64,000 nucleotides of DNA. Origin: Maylandia zebra. Its lineage: Eukaryota; Chordata; Actinopteri; Cichliformes; Cichlidae. This document shows positions 31,860 through 42,999 of this stretch, in pieces; within the stretch, counting starts at the first letter, position 1; every line of letters starts with the position of its first letter. The position numbers and the translations under genes were made by a program. The stretch is taken from assembly GCF_041146795.1 (NCBI RefSeq), contig NC_135172.1, positions 13,072,137 through 13,136,136 of the forward strand, read 5' to 3'. The notes under the pieces were generated by a model. The model searched no databases, had not been told where the DNA came from, and saw only the letters and a list, made by a program, of their open reading frames with translations.

Positions 31860-32275
31860 GAACGAGATCGCGGATACAAGCGGCAGAAATGAGCTTCCTC
31901 CGAAGGGTGGCTGGCCTCTCCCTTAGAGATAGGGTGAGAAGTTCGGCCATCCGGGAGGGGCTCAGAGTAGAGCAGCTGCTGCTCCACATCGAAAGGAGCC
32001 AGCTGAGGTGGTTCGGGCATCTGACAAGGATGCCCCCTGGGCGCCTCCTGGCTGAGGTGTTCCAGGCATGTCCCACCGGGAGGAGGCCCCGGGGCAGACC
32101 CAGGACACGCTGGAGAGGTTATATCTCTCGGCTGGCCTGGGAACGCCTTGGTATTCCCCCGGACAAGCTGGAGGAGGTGGCTGGGGAGAGGGAGGTCTGG
32201 GCCTCTTTGCTTAGGCTGCTGCCCCCGCGACCCGGCCCCGGACAAAGCGGATGAAGATGGATGGATGGATGGATG
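31860..32275 (+). mobile_element. LINE 3' end with (ATGG)n tail
   Basis: The plus strand encodes MSFLRRVAGLSLRDRVRSSA, then QLRWFGHLTRMPPGRLLAEV, then RRPRGRPRTRWRGYISRLAW to a stop, the standard C-terminus of a very common fish non-LTR retrotransposon. It ends in ATGGATGGATGGATGG at 32259-32275. The frame is open over about 120 residues, so the copy is fairly recent but heavily 5'-truncated. Confidence 0.8.
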
Positions 32276-32279
32276 GAGT

Positions 32280-32690
32280 CTTGTACTGGGTGTGGATATA
32301 TGCAGGTGCTGGTTCGAAAGTGTCAGACTTTAGCACTTTTGAATCACACTCAGAGGTGTAAACACATCTTCAACCACAGGGATAAACACGGTTTAAATAC
32401 TTTGAGTACGAATTGTGTTTTAAATTCACTCTTGTTTTTTGTGGCCTCAAATGCTGTGACATGTGGTTTCACTGATGAAAAATAAGCACAATATGAACCC
32501 AGACAATTCTGGGGGCATTTTTAAAACTTTGTTAAAAGGTATAACCTTCTCTCTAGCTCAGAGGAGACGATTGTTACTGCTCATGATGTCACCAAATGCT
32601 TGTTTAACACAGCAGTCTATGCTGCTGAGGGATTTGACCATCTTTGCTGAGCCATTCTGCAGGTATGAGGAACATTTTCATGTACTCTGC
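32280..32690. repeat. Ig-locus upstream sequence, copy 2
   Basis: Matches 40690-41080 in order: GGTGCTGG, CTTCAACCACAG, AATTCACTCTTGTT and GAGCCATTCTGCAGG. In receptor A this DNA lies 0.4-0.8 kb upstream of the leader exon. Confidence 0.65.
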
Positions 32691-33690
32691 TAACCCATTG
32701 TCAGCTCTGTGCAGCAGAAGAAAACTGAGCTGTAAATGTTGTTAGTTGTCTGTCTTTTGAGGTTATGTGGCAGATTTTTACTAGAAGAGAAATTTAGTGA
32801 TCACAGCTGATCAGTATTTAATGTAAATCAGGTCAGTTTTTTTGCACTTGCTGTCATTTCTCCATACTGTTACAACGGCAGATGGTTGTAATGAATTTAA
32901 TAAGGTTCACATATGTACATACTAGTACTTACAACTGAATTCAGGGTTCGATTAAGAACTGACTCTTTTCTTTTATTATATTTATTTTTTATTTTACAGT
33001 GAAGACAGGTGAGTTTATTCCTATATTTTTAAGTCATCATCAGGACTCTTGGTCTTGGGGTTGCTGGCAGTGTTGCAGCACCCCCTGCAGCAAATGGCAG
33101 ACATCACAACACCCACTCACAGGTGCAAAAAAAAGTAACAAAAAACAATATTAACAATAATTGAAAAAAGATATATAAACTGTTGAAATACTTCAAAAAT
33201 CACTTCTTTCATTATTTTTCTCAGAAATGTGGGATTTGGGAAGTTTTTTCATAAAAAGGATCATGTTCAAATAACATTACATACTAGACACCGGCTATCA
33301 CAATGGCATAAACACATTGTTTTTTGTTGTTATATATTATAGTGTCATTTAAAAAAAGAACAAAAGAAGACCATCAAATTAACGAGCTTCATCTCTTTAG
33401 AAATACTTGGAATTGTCCCAGTGCTGGCCTCTTTAATGTATCATTCTCCACCTTGGATTGGAAACATGGACCATCAGACTCACCTGTCCCTGATGAATGT
33501 CCTAACAGAAGGTTTTAACACTTTAGTCATCAGATCAATAAATTGTGAAGGAATCTGTCGCCTAAACTTCGGAGTGCCAAGCTACATCACAAATTGTTCA
33601 GTAATTTCACAGTCCTACCTTTGTTACAAAAGAATATTTGTATATTTGTGAAAAATTTTCGTTTGGGTCAGGTAAAATATTATCCATATG
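32691..33690. other. AT-rich DNA without a clear gene
   Basis: Short plus-strand frames at 33324-33640 lack splice context and family resemblance. Nothing else recognised. Confidence 0.35.
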
Positions 33691-33699
33691 TGAAATGCA

Positions 33700-34015
33700 C
33701 TATACACAGGTACACACACACACAGGTCTTTATCACCAGGTTCCACATTTATTTACAATTTTCCCCGGTTATGACTGAACACAGTCTGACAGCTGTCGGT
33801 CCCAGCCGATTTCCCTCTCCCTCCGCTCCTCTCCGTCTCACTATAAAAAGGGAAGGAAACCATTATCAGTCCAAATCGCCATCAGCTGTTCTCACCGGCA
33901 TCTCCAGCACCGCCCCGTTGAGCCCACTGCACCAATCCTCCCCTGCAGCCGCGCCCGGGACCACACCTCCGCCACACCATATTTTTGATAGGTTCTTGTC
34001 AGTCGTGCACAAATA
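33700..34015 (+). repeat. possible LTR or promoter-bearing repeat
   Basis: A C-rich island with ACTATAAAAAGGG near 33841 and a proline/serine-rich reading frame. It looks like a transposon regulatory region, but no termini are visible. Confidence 0.25.
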
Positions 34016-34354
34016 GGTTTATGTATGCCTTGACTGCTGCTTGTTAAAAACCACATAGTTGGAAGGCTAATATGCTTTTTAATGGTTACATAATGAATTT
34101 GCTTATCTGCGTGTCTTCCTAACAGGTAAGGGTTAATTATTGTCACATCTGTGTTAAAATATTGTGTCTAAGACCGTATACTTTTCTCAACAATGCAGAC
34201 CAGTTGAGTTCAGTTTTGTCTGTTTTCTCTTGTCCTCTGTGTGTTGGGAAATAGTAGATAGTTACATGACTTACATACTTTAGTTATACTAGAAAGTAAA
34301 GAGACAAATTGAATACTACATACACGTTATACCTTATACCCTGCAAGATACAAG

Positions 34355-34399
34355 CAGGCAAGACCTCAGGTGCAAACTGTGCACCTGAGGTTTTGCCTG
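34355..34399. repeat. 20-bp foldback at the end of the LINE fragment
   Basis: CAGGCAAGACCTCAGGTGCA and its complement (one mismatch) flank 5 bases. One arm is the coding sequence for HTRQNLRC of the neighbouring LINE; the other replaces what should follow, as in a snap-back at a break. Confidence 0.7.
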
Positions 34400-34719
34400 G
34401 TGTGGTTGACCCCAGCCTCTATCAATCTTGTGCTTAAAACTTGTTCCTTTGCTCCTATGATTAGTGCCTCTCTGCTGTTTTTCCAGCCAGGTATTATCCA
34501 GCCATTGGTAGGATTTTTCAGTGTCAGCACTTCTTCTATCTGCCGATGATATATGCTTTGCAGGAGCCTTTCCGTCTGTGATAGTTCTTGTTCTTGCTCT
34601 TTCTCAGGTTTCCGCTGCCTTAGGGATTCACTAAGCATGTGAACTGTGGACTGTGGCCATCTCCTGATGTACTCATAGATCGTTGTTGTTTCATCCTGGA
34701 TAATGGTTTTGATGTTCAC
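34366..34719 (-). mobile_element. LINE reverse-transcriptase C-terminal fragment (R4/Dong/Rex6-like)
   Basis: The minus strand reads IIQDETTTIYEYIRRWPQST, YHRQIEEVLTL, then EALIIGAKEQVLSTRLIEAG and HTRQNLRCTVC. This recurring block (IMAAQEQALxTR...YHTRQDPRC) belongs to fish site-specific-type LINEs. It is cut on both sides. Confidence 0.6.
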
Positions 34720-35394
34720 TTGTCCTTGAAGAGAGAGAGAGAGATTGAGGGGGGGGGGGAGAGAGATGTACCTGTGGTTCTACTGAAGCCTCTTCCAGTT
34801 CTGAGGGCAACAGCTCATAACACTACACCACTGGGACCTCTTTGGGCTTCACCTTTCGCATCTGATCTACTAACGTGTTGGTTTTTTTCACAGGGAGTGC
34901 TCTGGAGGAAACGTTGGTAGAGGAAGCTGCCATCCACACAGAGAAGGCAGCAGTGACCAGACAGCACTTGGACCCACTGCAGGTAGTCGGGCATAGGTGC
35001 ATAGATCTAGGTGTTGCAGAGGTTGCTGTCTGGGAAATGGTCAGCTGGGTGAGTGATGCCATTTGCCAAATCCACACTATTCAAAACAAAAGGAGCAAAT
35101 GGTGTATTTTTCTTTATGGAGATGTTTGAGGAGACAGCAACACCATTCAAGTGGTCAATGGAGGAATGGACTGTGCACTTGATGCCTCTTCTGAAGGGGT
35201 AGCCCAGATCGACAAATTGACAAAGCAGATGCCAACATGGCTTGCCTGTGGCCAAGGGCGAAAAAATAGGCGAGGCAGTCCCTAATGCTGGGTGGGTACA
35301 ACCAGAGGTTTATCCTGAACTCTGTGGCTCTAACCAGTCCCCTGACTGGAAAATTGGCTTAGATCTGGTTCAGTGGACAGACTGATGGCAAGTC

Positions 35395-35660
35395 ACATAT
35401 GAGAGGCTGAAGCAAGCACTCTGGAAATTGTCAGAGCATGAACGTCACTATAACTCTGTGGAAAAAGAGTGTTTGGTCAGCTCTTCGCGTTATTACGTGC
35501 TGGGGTGCCCATTCATCGTCTGTTCAGACCATGCGATGTTGTAAAGGTTCAACCACATTTTAAAAAACATTTTAGGTAGTACAGATGCTGGGGGCACAGA
35601 TGGCTATGGCTGACTTCCTCTGTTGGCGGCATGAAGGTATGGCAGCCGGGTGCGGTTTGT
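35395..35660 (+). mobile_element. Ty3/gypsy RNase H remnant
   Basis: The plus strand has KLSEHERHYNSVEKECL, a gap, CPFIVCSDHAM, then AQMAMADFLCWRHEG, corresponding to the RNase H stretch ERNYSTIEKE...FxxxTDH...MAVADFLSR of a gypsy family different from the other two here. Deletions and frame changes show it is inactive. Confidence 0.6.
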
Positions 35661-36211
35661 GGCTGGCTGTCAGAGGGAGAGGAAGGGCAGTGTTGGAGCA
35701 GCAACACTGGGAAGAATGGCACACCTGTCATGTATTTGTGCTTTTTTTTTTTCTCTCCCCATAGAAGTTGTGAGCAAGCGGAGGAGACAGATATATTTTT
35801 AATAAAAACTTTTCATGGCGGGCAGTATAACGGTGGAGGTACGTAAAGTGATGGAGCTATTTTGTGGTCCAGAAGAAGAGAGAAAAATGCCAGCACGATG
35901 ACTTTAATGTTTCATCGGTTCAGTTTTACAGACATTTTGCCAAAGCTCTAAACTATCCAGTACAGTAGTTCAGCTTGCATGTGCATATAATTTGAAGTTG
36001 TGTTGTATTTTGCAGGACATGTACAACACATTTCATCAGCTGCAGCATTTCTATTTTTCTAAACACTACTACTTTTCTTACTCTTGTATTTTATTTTCCA
36101 CTATGATGTATGATTTTTACTCTCTACTTATCAGTTGTGGTGTCCCTTCTGTGATAGTTCATTATTATCCCAATCAGTGAATGCTCCCTTTAAATGATTT
36201 TTTTAGTTAAA
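35661..36211. other. downstream flank of receptor A
   Basis: No gene seen; contains a pyrimidine run near 35743. On the minus strand this is the 3' side of receptor A. Confidence 0.3.
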
Positions 36212-39200
36212 TCACAACGATTCGATGCTGCAGTAGATATTAGTTTCAATTTCGTCGACTTCTGCTTCCTTGGCATAGAGCTCAGCTTCGCTGGCATGAA
36301 GATCAGCTTCTTTGGAGTAGAAATCTTGTTGATGTTGAGTATTAACCTGCATTCTGCTGTAATGAGCTGAGATGTTTTCACAAATGGGACCAGGGTGCAT
36401 CTACAGAAAGAAGACAAATGATATGAGCACTGGGTTATTTAACACTAAGGATTCAGTTTTTGCCTCATTCAAATAAAGAAATTACTTTTTTGCAAATGTT
36501 GTACATTTTGCAAAAAGTTTTGATGTATGATATCTATCAGATTTAAATAGTTTAGTTTTTTCCTTTCATTCTTTGTATGCAGTAAAACACAGCAATTTTT
36601 AAAATTGAAACAAAAAGGAGTACATTTTTTGATTTATTATTGTCATTAATGAAGCTAAAAGTATTTCTTATTATTCAATTAATCAATGGAATAATTGATG
36701 AAATACTGAATTACTAAAATAACCAATAGCTGCAGCCCTAATGGCTAGCATTTTGTGCAGAGGATGGTCAGGATTTTTTATGGATAACAGTTCAGTGGTC
36801 TCCTCCCCAAAAGAGCTTTAGATGTGTGCAGATGCAGCTGATGATACTGTGTCATAATGTGAATGTGTTTTAGTCACATAAAAAATACAACTGTTGAGTA
36901 GAAACATGATCGAGGTAGGTGGTGAGCTCCAGTGACAAAAAGGCTACAAGAGGTTAGGATGTAAGTGAGAAAAAAAAGCATGATGAGTGATTTTAAAGTT
37001 TTTCTGTGATGGAGAATAAATTATTATTCCTGTGAAGAGAAAATGAGAGGTTTTTTTAACCTGTTTATTATCTGAAGTTTCTTGTCTTGGAGACTGACTG
37101 GAAGTCCTCTTTTTTCTATTGCACAAAAAGAAATAAATAAAATGTTAAAACATTTGGTAAATGTAGTGATTTTTAGATAGCGTTTCTCTGCACTCCTGGA
37201 GTACTCAAAGCGCTCTATACAACATGCCACATTCACTCTATGCTTTCTCACTAGCATACACATTCATACTCTGATGGATGCATTGGAGAGCAAGTGGTGG
37301 TTAGTATCTTGCCCAAGGATATTTGGCATGCAGACTGAGGGAGCCAAAAATCAAACCACCAACCTTTTGATCAACAGATGACCTGCTCTAACTCCTGAGC
37401 TACCGTTTAACCATGACAGGTATGACAGATGAGACAGTGTAGCTTACCTCCTGCACCAGTAGACAGTGAGAGGTATTAAAAGGAGCAGAGCTGCAGAAAC
37501 TCCTGCAGCTGCTGGTGTCCATGTTCCTGTGATACTTTGGACAGTGAGAGTCTTTGGAGCAGAGCTGATATCTTTGTTGGTTTTCACAGCACAGGAGTAG
37601 CTTCCTGCATCCTCCCTGCTGACTGGGTCTAGGATCAGATGTTTGTTCTGGTTCTCTCTCGGGGTCAGAGGTCGACTGTTCAAGTACCAAATGTAGTTTG
37701 TGTTGTCAGTCAGAGGACAGCTGGTACTGCAGGTCAGTGTGACTCTCTGACCCTCTGTCACCACTGCAGAAGGACTCATCTTCACTCTCAGCTCTGGAAG
37801 AAGAACATACAATAATAATAATTATTATTATTATTAGACTCCAGACTCCGTCAGTGTCATTTTTAAATCATGTTTAGTGAGTAATGCCATGTTTTAAGTG
37901 AAAAAAGCTCAGTTCTTCATTTCTGTGACATTTTACAGGGATTGTTTGCTTTATTTCATTGTATTTGTCTGACAACTGGGGTTATTAATTTCTTTTCAGC
38001 TATTCATGCCATTATTGTTACTGTTCTAGGTTACGTGTGGGTTATATAGATGTTTTCTTAATATTCCACCTTGTGATATTTGCTCAATCCAACATGAAAC
38101 TTGAATAACTATCATTTTCTTAATTTCTGTGAACAGGAAAATGAATTTTTGTGTGTATTTGATATATAGCAAAGTGCTCATTAGAAAATATTTGATCAGG
38201 ATTATAAAATAGTTTTATATATTTTAAAAGTCAAAAATAATGTTTTTTTCACTTGATCTGACTGTACAAAAAAAAAAAAAAAAATACACCGAAAGGGTGA
38301 ATTTTTCTATAAAAGGAAAATGTCTGTTTGCTTTTGATTCTTGCTCTGTAATGGAATATTTTCACAATCCTGTTAATGAGTAAAGTCTGCTGAGTGAAGA
38401 GTTTAGATTTACCTGTGACAATCAAAAAGACTCCAGGCAGATCAGACTGTGTCCATCCTTCATGATCTTTGTTGAATCTGAATGTGTATCCTCCTGAGTC
38501 ATTCTTCTTCAGGTTGTTGATGGTCAGGATGTGTTGGTTCTTCATGTTGTCCTGATACTCCACACCACCTGCAGCCTCAATCAGCCTTTTAACTTCCTCA
38601 TCACCACTTCTCAGTTTTTTACTCCAACATTTGAACTCTGGCTTCATGTTATCAGGATGTGAGTATTCACTTGTGATGTTGACTGAAGATCCTTCCAGAG
38701 CACAGATTCTCCTGCTGACATAATTCACTCTCCAGCAGTTTTTATCCTGAACACCTGAAATATAGATGGATTATGAAATGACTGACTGGTCTATATTTCA
38801 GGATGTCAGTGAATCAATAATTTTTTTTAACACATACAAACTTCTGTAGATTGAAGACGTTTGTGGCTTTTAACTGCACAAGAAAATGTGCCTCTTGAAG
38901 AGTTTTGAACTGAATAATGTTGATTCTCATAATAGCTTTGTTTGTTGTGGTACCAGAGGTAGATAGTCTGAGGGTCTGTCAGGTTACATCTTGTACTACA
39001 AGCCAGTGTAACAAACCCAGAAATGGAAGAAGTCCTTTGAACATGAAGCTCTGTTGATAAAAGATAAATACACTTCCCGTTACTGTGCATAGATACATTC
39101 ATAAAGTTTATATAATTCATACAAATGTTGGACTCAACAAATCTGACATGTGAGTTTTGGTGGTGTTATTTTTGTACCACTTCACCTCTGGGATATGTGA

Positions 39201-40255
39201 TGGAGCACGGCTCATCCACTGGTGTCTGTTTATAAGAACACATGTCTCCATAAGCATAAGTCACACTGAAGCAGGTTGCTGTGATGGAATCTGAAGAAAA
39301 AGTAATGCAATTAAATATTTGTAAGAAGATTATTTTTATATTTAGAATTGAGATTTCTGTTCATATTGAATTTATTTATTGTCAAATAATATAGCAGAAT
39401 AAGCATCACGACTCACCCACAGAGACTTGAGGGGCTCTGAGATGCTCGTAGCCTTTGACAGCACAGGAGTATGTGACTGCTTCCTCACTGCTGAGCAGCT
39501 CTTGGTACCAGGGAGACCAGTCCTCATAGAGAAACTCTCTGTTCTTGTACCAGATGTAGGCTGCAGGCTTTTCAGTCAGAGGACAGCTGCTGCTGCACAT
39601 CAGTGTTACTGTCTGTCCCTCTGTGGCAGGAATCACCTTTACCTGCAGCTCTGAGAGGAAGATGGAGAACAACTTATACAATGATGTCATTTGGAAAGTA
39701 ATTCATGAGTAAAAGTCACTGTACCTGCAACAACTTGAAGAGTAATTCTGTTGAGCCAACAGAGTTGTGGACTGTCGGTAGTCTTCATACAGCAGTAAGC
39801 GTTTGCATCACTCTCTCTTAGATCATTGATGGTTAAAGTTGGGTTTTTCTTATCAGAGATGTTGTACGTTACACGTTGTCCATCCACAGAGAGCTCACTC
39901 TGAACATAATTTCCCTTCCATTGGACAGTGAACCATTTTCTGCTTGAAGTCAGATGTTGATGTGAGCAGTGCAGATCCACTGATGAACCTTTGAGAGCAC
40001 AGATCCTGGTTTCTCCTCCATTAACACCTTTAACACAAACTTTCTTTAGAAAAAAACCTTTCAGTCAAAAAGAGAGAGATATTCTGTAGTTTACATTAGG
40101 AACTAATCTGAACTCAAAGTTGTCATCTATAAATCATGTAGTAGGATTAGCTATGGTTACTTTCATTCTTAAATAGGGACAAATAAATAATCACTGATAC
40201 CTGTGATGTAAATGATGACACCCACAAAGAGACGACAAGCATTCCTGAGCGGCAT
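36212..40255 (-). CDS. CD22/Siglec-like Ig-superfamily receptor A, nine exons, 613 residues
   Basis: Minus-strand exons: 40201-40255 leader (MPLRNACRLFVGVIIYI); 39725-40027 V-like (CALKGSSVDLHC...DANAYCC); 39417-39650 C2-like (VTLMCSSSCPLTEKP...YSCAVKG); 39186-39290, a 35-residue half V (CFSVTYAYGDMCSYK); 38838-39050 C2-like; 38413-38754 V-like (ICALEGSSVNITSEYSHPDN); 37448-37793 C2-like plus membrane helix (SAALLLLIPLTVYWCRR); 37061-37115 basic juxtamembrane; 36212-36400 tail. All junctions are GT/AG and the exons sum to 1842 nt, exactly in frame. The family is typical of fish CD22/Siglec-like leukocyte surface proteins; the ligand is unknown. The tail consists of 7-residue units (FYSKEAD, LHASEAE, LYAKEAE) in which the YxN motifs of receptor B are lost. 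The proximal IYENV equivalent is ICENI, so signalling is probably weakened. The only late tyrosine is NIYCSI. Confidence 0.85.
36218..36322 (-). repeat. degenerate 21-bp tandem units in the receptor A tail
   Basis: Five 7-codon units end the protein, in register with those of receptor B: FYSKEAD, LHASEAE, LYAKEAE, VDEIETN, IYCSIES. Y is kept in three, and N at Y+2 in none. Confidence 0.8.
36401..37060. other. receptor A intron 8
   Basis: AT-rich intron between the tail and juxtamembrane exons, with nothing else recognised. Confidence 0.5.
37160..37415 (-). mobile_element. tRNA-derived SINE in receptor A intron
   Basis: On the minus strand it opens with GTAGCTCAGGAGTTAGAGCA (A box) and GGTTGGTGGTTTGAT (B box). 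A conserved body follows (CCTTGGGCAAGATACT...), ending in AGCGCTTTGAGTACTCC and AAACGCTATCTAAAA. This is a widespread teleost SINE layout. It lies in the intron between the transmembrane and juxtamembrane exons. Confidence 0.8.
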
Positions 40256-40384
40256 GATTGTTGTAGTCCAGACTTTAACGTTTAACACTGACAGTGAAAG
40301 CTTGAATAAAAATTTAAAAAAGTAAGTCATCAGTCACCTAAGCTTTTTCTCCTTTTCAGAGTGAAAGGTTAGGGGGGGAAGATT

Positions 40385-40490
40385 GACTGTTGTTTCATAT
40401 TCAGTGGTTTCACATCTTGTGCAGCTTTGAGGCTAATACCAAACTTCCTTCCTTTTCCTTTCAATCTTTTGTCGACTCTGCTGTGTGCAC
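40385..40490 (-). promoter_or_regulatory. proximal promoter of receptor A
   Basis: Lies 130-235 bp upstream of the start codon and is conserved at 26480-26580 and around 61680-61750. The shared core AAACTTCCTTCC (40441) is, on the gene strand, a GGAAGGAAG array, the core of ETS/PU.1 sites common in myeloid and B-cell promoters. No TATA box is obvious. Confidence 0.5.
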
Positions 40491-40689
40491 TTGTATTTTA
40501 AATAAATGTGCAATAAATAGTCACCTCAGGTGCTTTAAGCTGTTCAGAAGAAAGCTGTGTGTTGAAGCTTTTGTCCATATCTAATTATGGTGGTTTATGG
40601 TTTGTGATGAATACAAACGACTGTGGTGATCAAGAAACCCCAGATTCAAGCTCACTGTGCAACATGAACTGCTGTGGAGATGCAGACTT

Positions 40690-41090
40690 TTTTTTGATAC
40701 TGGTTACACATGGGTGCTGGGTGTGGCCTAAAAGTGACAGCTTTTACCACATTTGAGCAACACTCAGAAGTGACAACAGGTCTTCAACCACAGAGATAAA
40801 CACTGTAAATTTTTAAATGAAAATTGTGTTCAACATTCACTCTTGTTGTTTCCTGCCTCAGATTCTGTGATTTATTGTTTGAATGCTGAAAAACAAGCAC
40901 AATTTCAGATTCCTTTAGCACCTTCTCTCTTGTTCTGTTGTTTAGTAATTTGAGACCAGAAGGGACCATAATTACTGCTCATTGTGTCAGCAACTCCATG
41001 TTTAATGCAACAGTCTTGATGCTGAGGGATCTGATCATCTTTTCTGAGCCATTCTGCACACGTTGGTAACATTTTCTATTGTTCTCTGCT
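40690..41090. repeat. Ig-locus upstream block, copy 3 (receptor A)
   Basis: Reference copy: CTTCAACCACAG at 40772, CATTCACTCTTGTTG at 40833, TAATTACTGCTCATTGTGTC at 40968 and GAGCCATTCTGCA at 41046. Related DNA occurs at 27236, 32280, 42500 and 62080. Confidence 0.65.
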
Positions 41091-41261
41091 TAACCTTCAA
41101 CAAGTGAGGACTGTAAATGTCATTACTCAATTATGTTATGTGCCAAGTTTTCACCAATCTTTTTATATTTTACACTCAGGGACAATTGATTTTAATGATT
41201 GCTGATCACTAAGAATTGTAATACTTTTGGTTTTACTGTCATATTTTTACTGTTACTATCA

Positions 41262-41818
41262 AGTGAGGGTGTGTGCCAAGCAACGAGAGAACCCAAAATG
41301 CAGGACTTGGCAGACAGGCTTAACTAAACTCAAACAGCTTTATTGCCAGAGCTCAGGAACAAAAACCTAAACTGAAAACTTGAACAGAGGGAAATTTGAA
41401 TAGACTTGAAAAGACATGAGGCTATGGGGGAAAGAGACACTGCTGGGGAAACAAGGTGCAAGTGAACAGAATCAATTAATGAAAACGAGCAAAGAAAAAC
41501 TGAACACAACACACACAGGGCAAAAGACTATCAAAATAAAACAGGAAACCAACACTTAGACTGAGACTAACACCTGATTTTGACAGGCCAAAGTAAACAC
41601 AAAGACAAACTCACTAAACATGGACACAGAAACGTAGATGAGGCATAGACAACACAGGAGGACCAGAAAAACTTGAGAATAACAAAGAAAACGATGAATA
41701 CAAAATCAGAATGAAAACCTAACCAAAGCAAAGGTAATATTTAAACTAAAAACTACAAATGGTAGTGATATTTCCCAAACAGAAAACACTGGGTACAAAA
41801 CCCAGTATCGTGACAGTT
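41262..41818. repeat. non-autonomous interspersed repeat, unclassified
   Basis: Starts near AGTGAGGGTGTGTGCC, contains CCCAAAATGCAGGACTTGGC and AGCTTTATTGCC, has an A-rich body and ends near CCCAGTATCGTGACAG. It is inserted between two copies of the Ig-locus block. The class is not determined. Confidence 0.4.
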
Positions 41819-41920
41819 ATAGCATTAATGCTCGTAATAAACATGGATAAAGTTCCAAATAATAACACCTTTAACAGAAACTTTCATTAGAAAACAGCTT
41901 CATTATCTCATCCATCTTTT

Positions 41921-42290
41921 TTACCTTTCTATCAATAATATGTTGGCATCTGTGACCCTCATCCTGCTGTCCCAGCATGCAACAGCAAAGAGGATGGCAC
42001 TGACCACAACAGACTCAGAGAAAATCCTGAGCGTTGTCCGATACATGTTAAAAGATCTCAGCTGCTTCAGAAAATAGATACGACTCGGGCCCTTCCTGCA
42101 GAATGCAGTGATGCTTTTAACGCAGTCCGGTTTATTTTCTGATACGAGTGTGTTGCTGATCTCTGTGGAAGACACAAAGTGTTGAAGACGCAGATATTGT
42201 GGCCTTCCTGTCAGGTAATCCACAATCCAGGACACAAGATAGGCATCCACATGCATCAGTTTATCAGCCAGGAAGGTTGGCCTGATGGTA
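41921..42290 (-). mobile_element. LINE fragment with internal deletion
   Basis: The minus strand joins WIVDYLTGRPQYLRLQHFVS (middle of RT) directly to RIYFLKQLRSFNMYRTTLRI and FAVACWDSRMRVTDANIL (end of RT). The palm portion in between is missing. This is an L2/Rex1-like fish LINE. Confidence 0.7.
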
Positions 42291-42499
42291 TGAACTGGAA
42301 AAGTCGAAAAATATAACCTTCACAGTGCTTGAACACAATTTATCAGGTAGATGATGGAAACCTCAACTCCAAGGCAACACTTGGAGCTGAAGCAGATTCT
42401 GATGCAGTTATTATAGTTAACTAAAACTTAGCTAAGAACTAAAAGTAGATGTGAAAAACAAAAGAAAAAAATTGTTCGCAAAGTTACTCTTTAAAAAAA

Positions 42500-42715
42500 A
42501 TGTGGTTTGAAATTCACTCTTGTTTTTTGCTGTCTCAGACAATTCTGCTCCTCTACTGTTATTTTGGTTTTTTTTCGTCTGTTTGTCTGTTTTGCAGTTA
42601 GAGACACGTCCACTAGATGACAATATTATCATATCTCATGATACAGTAATGCTGAAGGATCTAATACTGTTTGCTGAGTTATCCTGCTGGTATTGGTAAC
42701 ATTTTCTGTTGTTGT
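42500..42715. repeat. Ig-locus upstream block, copy 4
   Basis: AAATTCACTCTTGTTTTTTG at 42509, then GAGACACGTCCACTAGATG and a TTTGCTGAGTTATCC-like end. This is the same order as the other copies. It lies 1.8 kb upstream of the receptor A version. Confidence 0.55.
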
Positions 42716-42734
42716 CTGCCTACCTGTTATCAAG

Positions 42735-42990
42735 TCGGAGCCTTTCTGTGGAGTTTGCATGTTCTTTCCATGTTTGCATGGGTTCTTGTTCCTCCCACGT
42801 TCCAAAGACATGCAGTTAGTGGGGTTGGTAATTCTAAATTGTGCATTTGAGTGCGAATGGTTGTCTGTCTCTATGTGTTCGCCTTGTGACAAACTGGACA
42901 TATCCTGCCCAGGGTGTACCCTGCCTCTTACCCTGTGGTAGCTGGGATAGGCTCCAGCACCCCCACAACCCTGATTGTGGTTATAATGGT
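42735..42990 (+). repeat. common teleost interspersed repeat
   Basis: Contains GTGGAGTTTGCATGTTC, CCAAAGACATGCAG, GAATGGTTGTCTGTCTC, CCAGGGTGTACCCTGCC and AGCTGGGATAGGCTCCAGC. This is a text seen many times over in fish genomes. Non-coding; probably a SINE/LINE tail-type repeat. Confidence 0.7.
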
Positions 42991-42999
42991 GGATGTTCA

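Noticed and set aside
33324-33640. Plus-strand frames suggestive of a tail exon (KKRTKEDHQ)
   Set aside because: Wrong strand for the receptor genes and no splice partner; resemblance limited to a few basic residues.
39427-39654. Plus-strand 75-codon frame, repeated exactly at 46624-46851
   Set aside because: Antisense shadow of the identical C2 Ig exons; its repetition reflects the exon conversion, not a gene.
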